Assembly: GCA_934667845.1 (NCBI GenBank) | Contig: CAKUMQ010000033.1 | Span: 1-28,078, forward strand | Source of the DNA: an uncultured Eubacteriales bacterium | Lineage (GTDB): Bacteria; Bacillota; Clostridia; Oscillospirales; Acutalibacteraceae | Direction: 5' to 3' | DNA length: 28,078 nt | Part shown: piece by piece, positions 1 through 7,791 of the stretch | Numbering within the stretch: position 1 is the first letter of the stretch | Layout: each line of letters starts with the position of its first letter | The notes under the pieces: model-generated | What the model was told of the DNA's origin: nothing | The model's input: the letters and a program-made list of their open reading frames with translations, nothing else | The model's database searches: none | Made by a program: the position numbers and the translations under genes

Positions 1-44
1 CCTCTGTGTCCCTTTTAGTACCCGTTTACCGGTAATCGTGAGGC

Positions 45-2132
45 TTACAGCAGACCGCACCGCACCACCAGGGCGGCAAAGACGATCGAGACCATCGACA
101 GGAGCTTGATCAGGATGTTGATGGAGGGGCCGGCAGTATCTTTAAACGGGTCGCCGACCGTATCGCCGACCACGGAGGCTTTATGGGGCTTGGAGCCTTT
201 TCCGCCCAGATGACCGCTTTCGATATACTTTTTGGCGTTATCCCATGCGCCGCCGGAATTGGACATAAACACCGCCAGCAAAAAGCCGGAGACTGTTGCG
301 CCGGCGAGCATGCCGACCACGCCCGCGCAGCCGAGGATAAGCCCGACCGCAACCGGAACAAGAATGGTCACGGCGGTCGGCAGAACCATTTCCCGCAGGC
401 TGGCGCGGGTGCACAGATCCACACAGCGGGCATAGTCGGGATCGGCTTGCCCCGCCATCAGCCCGGTGATCTCGTGAAACTGCCGCCGCACCTCTTTGAC
501 AATGCTCTGTGCCGCGCGCCCGACGGATTCCATCGTCAGCGCCGCAAACACAAAGGGGAGACAGGCGCCGATAAACAGACCGACCAGTACGGTGGGGTTG
601 GTCAGCGTCAGATCGGCGAGCTTTTCCGCGCCGCCCTCAATGCTTTTTACCTTATCCATGTAGGACGCCATCAGCGCCAGCGCCGTCAGGGCGGCGGAAC
701 CGATGGCAAAGCCTTTTCCGGTGGCGGCTGTCGTGTTGCCGAGCGAGTCGAGCGCGTCCGTCCGGGCGCGCACAGAGGCGTCCAGCCCCGCCATCTCGGC
801 GATGCCGCCCGCATTATCCGCGACCGGGCCGTAGGCATCGGTGGCAAGCGTGATGCCGAGCGTTGAAAGCATACCGACAGCGGAAAGAGCAATGCCGTAT
901 AGTCCCATGGCGGGTGATGCCGCGCCGCCGGAGACAAAATACGCCACCAGCAGGCATATCGCGACGATCACGATCGGGAAGACGGTGGACAGCATGCCGA
1001 GCGACAAACCGCTGATCAAAAGCGTAGCAGAGCCGGTCTCCGACGAGGCGGCCAGCCGTTTTGTCGGCCGGTAGGAGTCCGAGGTGAAATATTCGGTCGC
1101 GCGCCCGATCAGCACACCGGCGGCAAGTCCCGCCAGAACGGCAAAATATATCATCCAGTGCTCCCTGCCGAGAATGAACCAAACAAGCGGGAAAAATAGC
1201 ACGGCGACCAGAGCGGCAGCCAGATTCGTGCCGCGGCCAAGGGCGGAGAGCAGCCCCTTTTGTGTCGCGCCCTCCTTTGTCCGCACCGGCAGCGTGCCGA
1301 TGATCGAGCAGAGGATGCCGGTGACCGCCATCAGCAGCGGAAGCGCCATGGCGCGCAGCTCGCCGCCGAATGCGGACACGCCGAGCGCACAGGCGGAAAC
1401 GAGCGAGCCGACATAGGATTCGTAGAGGTCCGCGCCCATGCCCGCCACGTCGCCGACATTGTCGCCGACGTTATCGGCAATCACGGCGGGGTTGCGGGGG
1501 TCGTCCTCCGGAATGCCCGCCTCGACCTTGCCCACAAGGTCAGCGCCGACATCCGCCGCTTTGGTGAAAATACCGCCGCCGACACGGGCAAACAGCGCCA
1601 TGGAGGAAGCTCCCATGCCGAAGGTGATCATCGCGCTGCAGATTTCGGAGGGGGACAGGCGAAAGGCGTATTTGAGCAGGGTAAACCAGAGGGAAATGTC
1701 CAGAAGTCCCAGACCGACCACCGTGAAGCCCATGACCGATCCGGCGGAAAACGCCACGCGCAGACCGCGGTCCAGTCCGGTGCGGCAGGCGTTGGCTGTC
1801 CGCGCATTGGAGCGGGTGGCGATCCGCATGCCGATAAAGCCGGACAGGGCGGAGAAAAAGCCGCCGGACAGAAAGGCGAACGGGACAAACGGGTTTAACA
1901 GTCCGCACAGCGCCATCACGCCCAGAATCAGAAACAGCACGCCGAAAAATACGGCGACGATACGGTACTGCCGCTTCAGATAGGCGTTTGCGCCCTCGCG
2001 GATCGAGGCGGAGATGCGGCGCATACGTTCGGTGCCCTCGTCATAGGACAGTACGCGGCGGGCGGTGAAAAGGGCAAACAGCAGCGCCGCGGCGGCGCCC
2101 AGAAAGGTTAAAACGGACAGGAAATTCTCCAT
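45..2132 (-). CDS. hppA: Membrane-bound ion-translocating pyrophosphatase, K+-dependent class
   Basis: Integral-membrane enzyme that hydrolyses pyrophosphate and pumps H+ and/or Na+ across the cytoplasmic membrane. The 695-residue product has the usual family length and many hydrophobic segments. The substrate-binding signature starting DVGADLVGKVEAG is followed by an acidic stretch with repeated DNVGD motifs; DNAGGIAEMAGL and, near the C-terminus, GDTVGDPFKDTAGPSINI are also present. Around residue 467 the sequence reads GNTTAATGKG, with Ala where K+-independent enzymes carry Lys, so it belongs to the K+-dependent class. Whether it pumps H+, Na+ or both cannot be settled here. The ATG at 2132 is preceded by an AGGAG site; an in-frame extension to 2204 lacks one and overlaps the promoter. 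It diverges from purB. No terminator was recognised downstream. Confidence 0.97.
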   Translation of the reverse strand: MENFLSVLTFLGAAAALLFALFTARRVLSYDEGTERMRRISASIREGANAYLKRQYRIVAVFFGVLFLILGVMALCGLLNPFVPFAFLSGGFFSALSGFIGMRIATRSNARTANACRTGLDRGLRVAFSAGSVMGFTVVGLGLLDISLWFTLLKYAFRLSPSEICSAMITFGMGASSMALFARVGGGIFTKAADVGADLVGKVEAGIPEDDPRNPAVIADNVGDNVGDVAGMGADLYESYVGSLVSACALGVSAFGGELRAMALPLLMAVTGILCSIIGTLPVRTKEGATQKGLLSALGRGTNLAAALVAVLFFPLVWFILGREHWMIYFAVLAGLAAGVLIGRATEYFTSDSYRPTKRLAASSETGSATLLISGLSLGMLSTVFPIVIVAICLLVAYFVSGGAASPAMGLYGIALSAVGMLSTLGITLATDAYGPVADNAGGIAEMAGLDASVRARTDALDSLGNTTAATGKGFAIGSAALTALALMASYMDKVKSIEGGAEKLADLTLTNPTVLVGLFIGACLPFVFAALTMESVGRAAQSIVKEVRRQFHEITGLMAGQADPDYARCVDLCTRASLREMVLPTAVTILVPVAVGLILGCAGVVGMLAGATVSGFLLAVFMSNSGGAWDNAKKYIESGHLGGKGSKPHKASVVGDTVGDPFKDTAGPSINILIKLLSMVSIVFAALVVRCGLL

Positions 2133-2179
2133 GACACACTCTCCTTTTTGTCGAAAACCCCGTTCTTTTTTGTGCATAA

Positions 2180-2209
2180 ATTGTACACGACAGAGAGGGA
2201 GCAAGTCAA
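2180..2209 (-). promoter_or_regulatory. Predicted sigma-A promoter of hppA
   Basis: On the minus strand, TTGACT (2209-2204) and TACAAT (2185-2180) are separated by 18 bp. Transcription would begin about 40 nt upstream of the hppA start codon, leaving room for its Shine-Dalgarno site. Prediction from sequence only. Confidence 0.7.
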
Positions 2210-2226
2210 TATGAACCGTGGAGATT

Positions 2227-2240
2227 TTTGTCCGGACAAA
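2227..2240. promoter_or_regulatory. Perfect 14-bp palindrome, candidate operator
   Basis: TTTGTCCGGACAAA is a perfect inverted repeat with no spacer, so it is more likely a dimeric-protein site than an RNA hairpin. It lies 17 bp upstream of the hppA -35 box and about 70 bp upstream of the purB -35 box, in the divergent intergenic region. It does not match the Bacillus PurR box that I know (CCGAAC within AT-rich flanks). The cognate regulator is unknown. Confidence 0.4.
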
Positions 2241-2312
2241 TATTTTTGTAGGATTGTCGGGTTTGATCGGGGAAAAACGGAGGAAACTGGCGGTTGTTAC
2301 AAAGAAAATGAC

Positions 2313-2341
2313 TTGATTTTTTCGTTAGAAAATGCTATAAT
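2313..2341 (+). promoter_or_regulatory. Predicted extended -10 promoter of purB
   Basis: TTGATT (2313-2318), a 17-bp spacer and a perfect TATAAT (2336-2341) preceded by TGC, which makes an extended -10 element. The 5' leader would be about 50 nt. This is one of the strongest promoter matches in the window. The rest of the 2133-2400 gap holds only the hppA promoter and the palindrome. Confidence 0.8.
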
Positions 2342-2400
2342 ACAGTATGATATTATGGCGTAATTTGGCGCGCTGCACTGAAATTAAGGGGGATCTTTTC

Positions 2401-3831
2401 ATGCATGATCACTATGACTCGCCGTTTTCCTCCCGCTATGCCGGACCGGAAATGCAGTATCTGTTTTCTGCCGATAACAAATTCCGCACCTGGCGCAAGC
2501 TCTGGATCGCTTTGGCGGAGGTGGAACAGGAGCTGGGGCTGCCGATCACCGATGAACAGATCGCCGAGCTGAAAGCTCACGCCGACGACATCAATTATGA
2601 GGTCGCCGAGGCGCGCGAACGCGAGGTGCGGCATGATGTGATGTCCCATGTGTACGCCTACGGCGCACAGTGCCCGTCGGCAAAGGGCATTATTCATCTC
2701 GGCGCGACCAGCTGCTATGTCGGCGACAACACAGACCTCATCATTCTGCGCGACGCGCTGCGGCTGGTGCGCAAAAAGCTCGTCAACGCCATTGACCTCA
2801 CCGCGGCGTTTGCGGAGAAATATGCGGATATGCCGGCGCTCGGCTTTACGCATTTTCAGCCCGCGCAGCCGACAACGGTCGGCAAACGGGCGACGCTCTG
2901 GTGCCAGGAGCTGCTGATGGATCTCGACGAGGTGGAATACCGTCTGTCCCGCATGAAGCTGCTCGGCTCCAAGGGGACGACCGGCACGCAGGCGAGCTTT
3001 CTTGAGCTGTTTGACGGTGATCACGAGAAATGCCGCCGGATGGATCGGCGCATTGCGGAAAAAATGGGCTTTGACGGCTGCTTTGCCGTGTCGGGGCAGA
3101 CCTATCCCCGCAAGCTCGACTATGCGGTGCTGGCTACGCTGGCGGGAATCGCCGAGAGCGCTTCAAAATTCAGCAGCGATGTCCGCCTTTTGCAGCATAT
3201 GAAGGAGATCGAGGAGCCGTTTGAGAAGAAGCAGATCGGCTCCTCGGCGATGGCGTATAAGCGCAACCCCATGCGCAGCGAGCGGATGGCGTCGCTGTCG
3301 CGTTATATTCTGGTGGACACGCTCAATCCGGCGATCACGGCGGCGACGCAGTGGCTCGAGCGGACGCTGGACGACAGCGCGAACAAGCGCATCAGCATGG
3401 CGGAGGGCTTTTTGGCGACCGACGCGGTGCTGTCCCTGTATATCAATGTGGTGGACGGGCTTGTGGTGAACGACCGTGTTATCGACCGTCATCTGCGCGA
3501 CGAGCTGCCGTTTATGGCGACGGAGAATATTCTCATGGACTGCGTGAAGGCGGGCGGAGACCGGCAGGAACTGCACGAGCGTATCCGCACCCACTCCATG
3601 GCGGCGGCGCAGCGCATTAAGCAGGGCGACGGCGTGAACGATCTGCTCGATCGGATCGCTGCCGACCCCGCCTTTGGTGTCAGCCGCGAGCGGCTGGAAA
3701 GTGTGCTGGAGCCGTCTCTGTATGTGGGACGCGCGCCGGAGCAGACGCGCGAGTTTATTGCCGAGGAAGTGGAGCCTGTCCGCCGCCGGTATGCCGATGA
3801 ACTGGGCGTCCGCTCTGAAATTTCACTGTAA
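2401..3831 (+). CDS. purB: Adenylosuccinate lyase
   Basis: Catalyses two fumarate-releasing steps of purine synthesis: SAICAR to AICAR, and adenylosuccinate to AMP. The 476-residue protein shows the aspartase/fumarase superfamily layout: HLGATSCYVGDN near the N-terminus, GFTHFQPAQPTTVGKR in the middle (active-site His region), and the flexible signature loop GSSAMAYKRNPMRSE around residue 290. The ATG at 2401 is chosen because it follows AAGGGGG at a suitable distance; the longer reading from 2347 would start at the transcription start point. The gene is monocistronic, with its own promoter and a terminator directly after the stop. No other pur genes are in the window. Confidence 0.97.
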   Translation: MHDHYDSPFSSRYAGPEMQYLFSADNKFRTWRKLWIALAEVEQELGLPITDEQIAELKAHADDINYEVAEAREREVRHDVMSHVYAYGAQCPSAKGIIHLGATSCYVGDNTDLIILRDALRLVRKKLVNAIDLTAAFAEKYADMPALGFTHFQPAQPTTVGKRATLWCQELLMDLDEVEYRLSRMKLLGSKGTTGTQASFLELFDGDHEKCRRMDRRIAEKMGFDGCFAVSGQTYPRKLDYAVLATLAGIAESASKFSSDVRLLQHMKEIEEPFEKKQIGSSAMAYKRNPMRSERMASLSRYILVDTLNPAITAATQWLERTLDDSANKRISMAEGFLATDAVLSLYINVVDGLVVNDRVIDRHLRDELPFMATENILMDCVKAGGDRQELHERIRTHSMAAAQRIKQGDGVNDLLDRIAADPAFGVSRERLESVLEPSLYVGRAPEQTREFIAEEVEPVRRRYADELGVRSEISL

Positions 3832-3837
3832 AAAACA

Positions 3838-3867
3838 CCGCGCGTGGGAAGCGATTCCCACGCGCGG
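3838..3867. terminator. Bidirectional intrinsic terminator between purB and the LOG gene
   Basis: A perfect 13-bp stem (3838-3850 with 3855-3867) with a GCGA loop. On the plus strand it is followed by TTTGATTGTTT, on the minus strand by TGTTTTTT. It ends both purB and the convergent LOG-family gene. Confidence 0.88.
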
Positions 3868-3893
3868 TTTGATTGTTTGCGGGATACGGCGGT

Positions 3894-4430
3894 CTATCGT
3901 CCCTCCAGACAGGCGAGCAGAGCGGTCGGTTCGTCAAAAAAACGAACCAGCTCCGCTTTGTCGCGGGTCATGAAGCCTTCGCGTACTGTGGTGTCCAGCA
4001 GTACGGCAAGCGGACGGTAGTAGCCGTTTGTGTTCAGCACGGCGATCGGCTTTTCGTGCCGGTCCAGCGAGCGCAGCGTCAGGATCTCGAAAAATTCGTC
4101 AAATGTGCCGATACCGCCCGGCGTCATAACAAAAGCGTCGGACAGCTCCTCCATCTTTTGCTTGCGCTCGCGCATGGTATCGGTGTAGATGATCTCGGTG
4201 CAGTACGGCGACAGTACGCCGTCCACGCGGAAAAACGAGGGGACAACGGCGATGGCTGTTCCGTTTCCCTCGCGGACGCCGCGCGCCACGGCGCCCATCA
4301 GTCCGTTTCCGCCGCCGCCGAATACCAGAACGTGGCGGCTTTCCGCCATGCGCCGCCCGAGTTCTTCTCCGGCGGCGATATAGGCGGGGTCGATCGTGGC
4401 GCTGGCTGCGCCGTAAACGCAAATGTGCAT
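3894..4430 (-). CDS. LOG-family (TIGR00730) nucleotide phosphoribohydrolase-like protein
   Basis: Cytoplasmic Rossmann-fold protein of the LOG (Lonely Guy) family. Characterised members cleave nucleoside 5'-monophosphates, including cytokinin ribotides, to free base and ribose 5-phosphate. The 178 residues carry the nucleotide-binding GGGGNGLMG (38-46), the RERK segment (87-90) and the catalytic signature PGGIGTFDE (104-112), matching PGGxGTxxE. The ATG at 4430 follows AAGGAG at 7-8 nt. It converges on purB and shares its terminator. The family assignment is firm; the physiological substrate in this organism is not known. Confidence 0.9.
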   Translation of the reverse strand: MHICVYGAASATIDPAYIAAGEELGRRMAESRHVLVFGGGGNGLMGAVARGVREGNGTAIAVVPSFFRVDGVLSPYCTEIIYTDTMRERKQKMEELSDAFVMTPGGIGTFDEFFEILTLRSLDRHEKPIAVLNTNGYYRPLAVLLDTTVREGFMTRDKAELVRFFDEPTALLACLEGR

Positions 4431-4493
4431 AGCTCTGCTCCTTTTCGATAATCAACCGCAGTCCCACCAGTGTATGAGAGGAACGGTAAACAT

Positions 4494-4943
4494 ATGAATG
4501 TATTGATCAGCGCCTGCCTGCTCGGGGTGGCATGCCGCTATGACGGGCGTTCCTGCCCGAAGCTCCCGTCTCCCCTGTCCGCAGAGGGGATCACCTTTAT
4601 TCCGGTGTGTCCGGAGATCCTCGGCGGGCTGCCGACGCCGCGCCTGCCTGCCGAACGGCAGGGTGAACGCGTGGTGCGCCGGGACGGCGCGGATGTGACG
4701 GCGGAATACTGCCGCGGTGCAGCGGAGACGCTGCGGCTGGCGCGGCTGTATCACTGCACCGCCGCCGTACTCAAAGAGCGCAGCCCCTCCTGCGGCAAGG
4801 GGAAGATCTACGACGGCAGCTTTAGCGGCGTGCTGACGGACGGCAGCGGCGTGACTGCACAGGCGCTTTCAGACGCCGGTATCGCGGTTTACGGCGAGTC
4901 GGAGCTGCCGCTCCTGCTCGCCGCGGCAAAGGCGAAAAAGTGA
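4494..4943 (+). CDS. DUF523 family protein
   Basis: A 149-residue protein of the DUF523 family, whose biochemical function I do not know. Recognisable features are the N-terminal SACLLGVACRYDG, the motif VCPEILGGLPTPR, and a conserved ERSPSCG followed by GKIYDG. The spaced cysteines (8, 14 and SPSC) could bind a metal, but that is inference. The ATG at 4494 is preceded by GAGAGGAA; an upstream in-frame ATG at 4470 has no good ribosome site. The short gap to the divergent LOG gene suggests closely spaced divergent promoters, though I could not place one confidently. A strong terminator follows. Confidence 0.88.
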   Translation: MNVLISACLLGVACRYDGRSCPKLPSPLSAEGITFIPVCPEILGGLPTPRLPAERQGERVVRRDGADVTAEYCRGAAETLRLARLYHCTAAVLKERSPSCGKGKIYDGSFSGVLTDGSGVTAQALSDAGIAVYGESELPLLLAAAKAKK

Positions 4944-4958
4944 CCGGGAAATCAACAT

Positions 4959-4994
4959 AAGCCCTCGGCTCCCTTGTGGGAAAGCCGAGGGCTT
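4959..4994. terminator. Intrinsic terminator after the DUF523 gene (also facing rhaA)
   Basis: A 12-bp perfect stem (4959-4970 with 4983-4994), extended inside by a CCC/GGG pair, followed on the plus strand by TTTT-like sequence. On the minus strand the tail is only mildly T-rich, so termination of rhaBA here is plausible but weaker. Confidence 0.82.
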
Positions 4995-5006
4995 TTCTGC
5001 AGGGGT

Positions 5007-6254
5007 TCAGCGCAGGGCGAGAACCTCTTTCTCGTATGTTTTGACCTCGTCGAGCCATTCCTCGCCCGCGGGGACGTTCTGGCGGCGGCAGTACTCCTTC
5101 CAGACATCGCCGAACGGCAGCAGCTTGCATTCCTCCTGCCGCACCATCAGCGTGGTGAAATCGGCGTTGTCCTGAAGCGCTTTCAGCTCCGTGCTCGGCA
5201 GCAGCAGCGCGTTGAGCAGCGCCTTCTGCCAGCTGCGGAAGCCGACCGTCCAGGCGGAGATGCGGTTGATGCTGGCGTCAAAATAATCGAGCGCCATGTA
5301 TACGCGGTCGAGCGCGTTGCAGCGCACGATCTCCTTTGCCATTTCGCGCGTCTCGTCGTCGAACAGCACGACATGATCGGAGTCCCAGCGGATGGGGCGG
5401 GTGATGTGGAGGGCGATCTCGGGGAAGAAGCAGAGCAGCGCGGGGATCTTGTCCGAAACGACCTCCGTGGGATGATAGTGGCCGTTGTCCATCAGCGGCA
5501 GGCAGCCCTCGTGGGTCGCCGCAAAGGTCAGCGCAAACTCGGCGGAGCCGGCGGTGTAGGCTTCGACACCGATGCCGAACACCTTCGACTCGACGCAGGG
5601 CTTGACCAGATTGCGGTCATACGGCTCGGAGAGGATCTCCTCGAGCGACTGCTTGTAGCGCTGACGCGGACCCATACGGTCGGCGGGAATATCCTTGAGA
5701 CCGTCGCCGATCCAAATGTTCATGACGCAGGGGATGCCGGTCTGCTCCGCAAAATACTGCGAAATGCGGATGCACGCCTTGCCGTGCTCGACCCAGAAGT
5801 GACGCGTCTCCTCATCAGGGCTGCACAGCGTCAGACCATCCTTCACCTTGGGGTGGGAGAAGAACGTGGGGTTAAAGTCAATGCCCATGTGGTGCTTTTT
5901 CGCCAGCTCGACCCATTTTTCAAAGTGCTTCGGCTCGAGCTTGTCGCGATCGGCAAATTCGCCGGGGGCGAAGATGGCGTAGCAGGCGTGCAGGTTCAGC
6001 TTCTTTTTGCCCGGGCAGAGGGAGAAGACCTTCTCCATATCCGCCATGAGCTGCTCAGGCGTGCGGGCCTTGCCGGGATAGTTGCCGGTGGTCTGGATGC
6101 CGCCGGTGAGGGGGCCGTCGTGGTCAAAGCCGGTGACATCGTCGCCCTGCCAGCAGTGGAGAGAGACGGGGACAGAGGCAAGGCGCTCGATGGCGGCATC
6201 GGTGTCCACACCGATCTCCGCATAGCGGGCGCGGGCATAAGCATAGCGATCCAT
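5007..6254 (-). CDS. rhaA: L-rhamnose isomerase
   Basis: Interconverts L-rhamnose and L-rhamnulose, the first step of rhamnose catabolism, in the cytoplasm and with divalent metal. The 415-residue length is typical. Conserved stretches are SLHCWQGDDVTGFD near the N-terminus, GNYPGKARTPEQL, NLHACYA, and the metal-binding region with GHYHPTEVVSDK followed by RPIRWDSDHVV (about residue 290), which contains the paired Asp metal ligands. The ATG at 6254 follows AGGAGG. It lies 33 nt downstream of rhaB on the same strand, so the two form an operon. The kinase product L-rhamnulose 1-phosphate needs an aldolase (RhaD) that is not in this window. Confidence 0.97.
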   Translation of the reverse strand: MDRYAYARARYAEIGVDTDAAIERLASVPVSLHCWQGDDVTGFDHDGPLTGGIQTTGNYPGKARTPEQLMADMEKVFSLCPGKKKLNLHACYAIFAPGEFADRDKLEPKHFEKWVELAKKHHMGIDFNPTFFSHPKVKDGLTLCSPDEETRHFWVEHGKACIRISQYFAEQTGIPCVMNIWIGDGLKDIPADRMGPRQRYKQSLEEILSEPYDRNLVKPCVESKVFGIGVEAYTAGSAEFALTFAATHEGCLPLMDNGHYHPTEVVSDKIPALLCFFPEIALHITRPIRWDSDHVVLFDDETREMAKEIVRCNALDRVYMALDYFDASINRISAWTVGFRSWQKALLNALLLPSTELKALQDNADFTTLMVRQEECKLLPFGDVWKEYCRRQNVPAGEEWLDEVKTYEKEVLALR

Positions 6255-6287
6255 ATTCTGATTCCTCCTAAAAATAAATCGACAGGG

Positions 6288-7688
6288 TTACAGATTGACC
6301 TTGCGCACATCAAACGAGCGCGCGATCACGCGGCGGGCTTCGGCAAGGTCGGCAAAGGTGCCGGTGGCGATCATCTGCACGGACAGGTTGCCGAGCGCCG
6401 TCGCCTCGATCGGTCCGGCATAGACGTCAAGGCCGGTGGATCTTGCCGTCAGGCGGTTCAGGAAATCGTCCTGGCAGCCGCCGCCGACAATATGGAGGCT
6501 GGTGTACGGAATACCGGTGATCTCTCTGACCTCGCGGGCGGCACGGCCGTATTCCTTTGCCAGGCCGAGGTAGATGACGCGGGCGATCTCGCCGACGCCA
6601 TCCGGCACCTGCTGACCGGTTTCGGCGCACAGACCGCGCACCGCCTCGATCATGCTGTCCGGCATCAGGAAGCGCGGATCGTTGACGTCAATATCCGAAG
6701 AAATATCGGCTTCCTCCGCCAGACGCGCAATGTCGCCGAAGCTGTATTTTTTATCGTATTCGCGGCGGATGGACTGGATCATCCACAGCCCCATAATGTT
6801 TTTCAGGTAACGGTAGCGGTGCTCGACACCGCCCTCATTGGTGAAATTGCAGCGCTGGCTCTGTGCGGAGCAGTCCGCCGTTTTTCTCTCGGTGCCGATC
6901 AGCGACCAGGTGCCGGAGCTGATATACAGGAAGTCGTCCGACTCAGCCGGCACGGCGGCGACCGCGGAACCGGTGTCATGCGTGGCGGGCAGAATGACGG
7001 TGCAGGAGAAGCCGACCTGCTTTTCGATCTCGGGAGAAAAAGCGCCGACGGTCGTGCCGGGCATTTTCAGCTCGCCGAACAGGCGGCGGGGGATCCCGAC
7101 GCGATCCATCAGCTCATAATCCCAGTCGCCGGTCGCGGCGTTGACCAGCTGCCCGGTAGTGGCGTTGGTGTATTCGTTGATCTTCACGCCGGTGAGCAGA
7201 TAGTGGAAATAGTCGGGGAGCATCAGCAGCCGATCCGCTTTTTTGAGCAGCTCGGGATCGGACAGAGTGAGCGCCTTTAACTGATAGATCGTGTTATACA
7301 GCTGCTTTTGAATACCGGTGCGGGCATACAGCTCTTCCTCGGAAATGTCCTCGGACAGCGCGGCATCCATACCCTGTGTGCGGCTGTCACGATAGGTGAC
7401 GGTATCGCCGATGCGGTTGCCGTCGGCGTCCAGCAGGGCAAAATCCACGCCCCAGGTGTCGATGCCCATATAGTCGGGAACCTTGCCGATCTCGCGGCAG
7501 TGGCGGAGACCGTCGAGAATCTGGGCAAAAAGATATTCGGTATCCCAGCACAGATGTCCGTTTTTGCGGATGTTTTTGTTTTCAAAGCGCCAGACCTCTT
7601 CCAGTTGGATCTTTCCGTTTTCCAGCCAGGCGAGCATATGCCGACCGCTCGAAGCGCCGATATCCACGGCAAGATACAGAGGAGACAT
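6288..7688 (-). CDS. rhaB: Rhamnulokinase
   Basis: ATP-dependent kinase of the FGGY sugar-kinase family; phosphorylates L-rhamnulose to L-rhamnulose 1-phosphate. In its 466 residues are the N-terminal nucleotide-binding motif AVDIGASSGRH, the sugar-binding MGIDTWGVDFALLD, and ATHDTGSAVAAVPAE plus YISSGTWSLIG, which distinguish RhaB from other FGGY kinases. IVGGGCQDDFLNRLTA is the C-terminal ATP site. The ATG at 7688 is preceded by AAAGGA. It is the first gene of rhaBA, with a candidate promoter and palindrome upstream and the AraC-type regulator beyond. Confidence 0.97.
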   Translation of the reverse strand: MSPLYLAVDIGASSGRHMLAWLENGKIQLEEVWRFENKNIRKNGHLCWDTEYLFAQILDGLRHCREIGKVPDYMGIDTWGVDFALLDADGNRIGDTVTYRDSRTQGMDAALSEDISEEELYARTGIQKQLYNTIYQLKALTLSDPELLKKADRLLMLPDYFHYLLTGVKINEYTNATTGQLVNAATGDWDYELMDRVGIPRRLFGELKMPGTTVGAFSPEIEKQVGFSCTVILPATHDTGSAVAAVPAESDDFLYISSGTWSLIGTERKTADCSAQSQRCNFTNEGGVEHRYRYLKNIMGLWMIQSIRREYDKKYSFGDIARLAEEADISSDIDVNDPRFLMPDSMIEAVRGLCAETGQQVPDGVGEIARVIYLGLAKEYGRAAREVREITGIPYTSLHIVGGGCQDDFLNRLTARSTGLDVYAGPIEATALGNLSVQMIATGTFADLAEARRVIARSFDVRKVNL

Positions 7689-7712
7689 GAGACCGCATCC
7701 TTTCTTTTTCGC

Positions 7713-7728
7713 AAATCATGCGTGATTT
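7713..7728. promoter_or_regulatory. Inverted repeat upstream of rhaB, candidate operator
   Basis: AAATCA (7713-7718) and TGATTT (7723-7728) flank TGCG, giving a 6-bp perfect inverted repeat. It lies between the -10 box and the rhaB start codon, where a bound protein would block transcription. AraC-family activators usually bind upstream of -35, so either this is a different regulator's site or the match is accidental. Confidence 0.35.
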
Positions 7729-7733
7729 TCTTT

Positions 7734-7767
7734 ATTATATCGGGTTTCCGGATAAAAAGCAAGGACG
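7734..7767 (-). promoter_or_regulatory. Candidate rhaBA promoter with perfect -10 and weak -35
   Basis: The minus strand has TATAAT at 7739-7734. About 17 bp upstream is only a weak TTGCTT, formed from the tail of the araC terminator stem. A perfect -10 with a poor -35 is typical of activator-dependent promoters and would suit control by the adjacent AraC-type protein. Confidence 0.5.
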
Positions 7768-7791
7768 TTGTTTGGCGAAAACAACGTCCTT
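7761..7791 (-). terminator. Intrinsic terminator after the AraC-type regulator
   Basis: An inverted repeat AAGGACGTTGTT/AACAACGTCCTT overlaps the stop codon of the regulator gene and, on the minus strand, is followed by GCTTTTTA. It separates the regulator transcript from rhaBA. Its T-tract coincides with the -35 region of the rhaBA promoter. Confidence 0.8.

Noticed and set aside
26..35. TTACCGGTAA palindrome after the hppA stop
   Set aside because: Too short for a terminator, no T-tract follows, and the window edge prevents judging it.
2148..2363. Plus-strand 71-aa open frame upstream of purB
   Set aside because: It runs through both the hppA and purB promoters; no ribosome site and no similarity to a known protein.
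4974..7280. Long plus-strand open frame opposite rhaA and rhaB (768 aa)
   Set aside because: It is antisense to two well-conserved enzymes; low-complexity, His/Asp/Gly/Val-rich composition typical of a shadow of GC-rich coding DNA; no ribosome site or domain.
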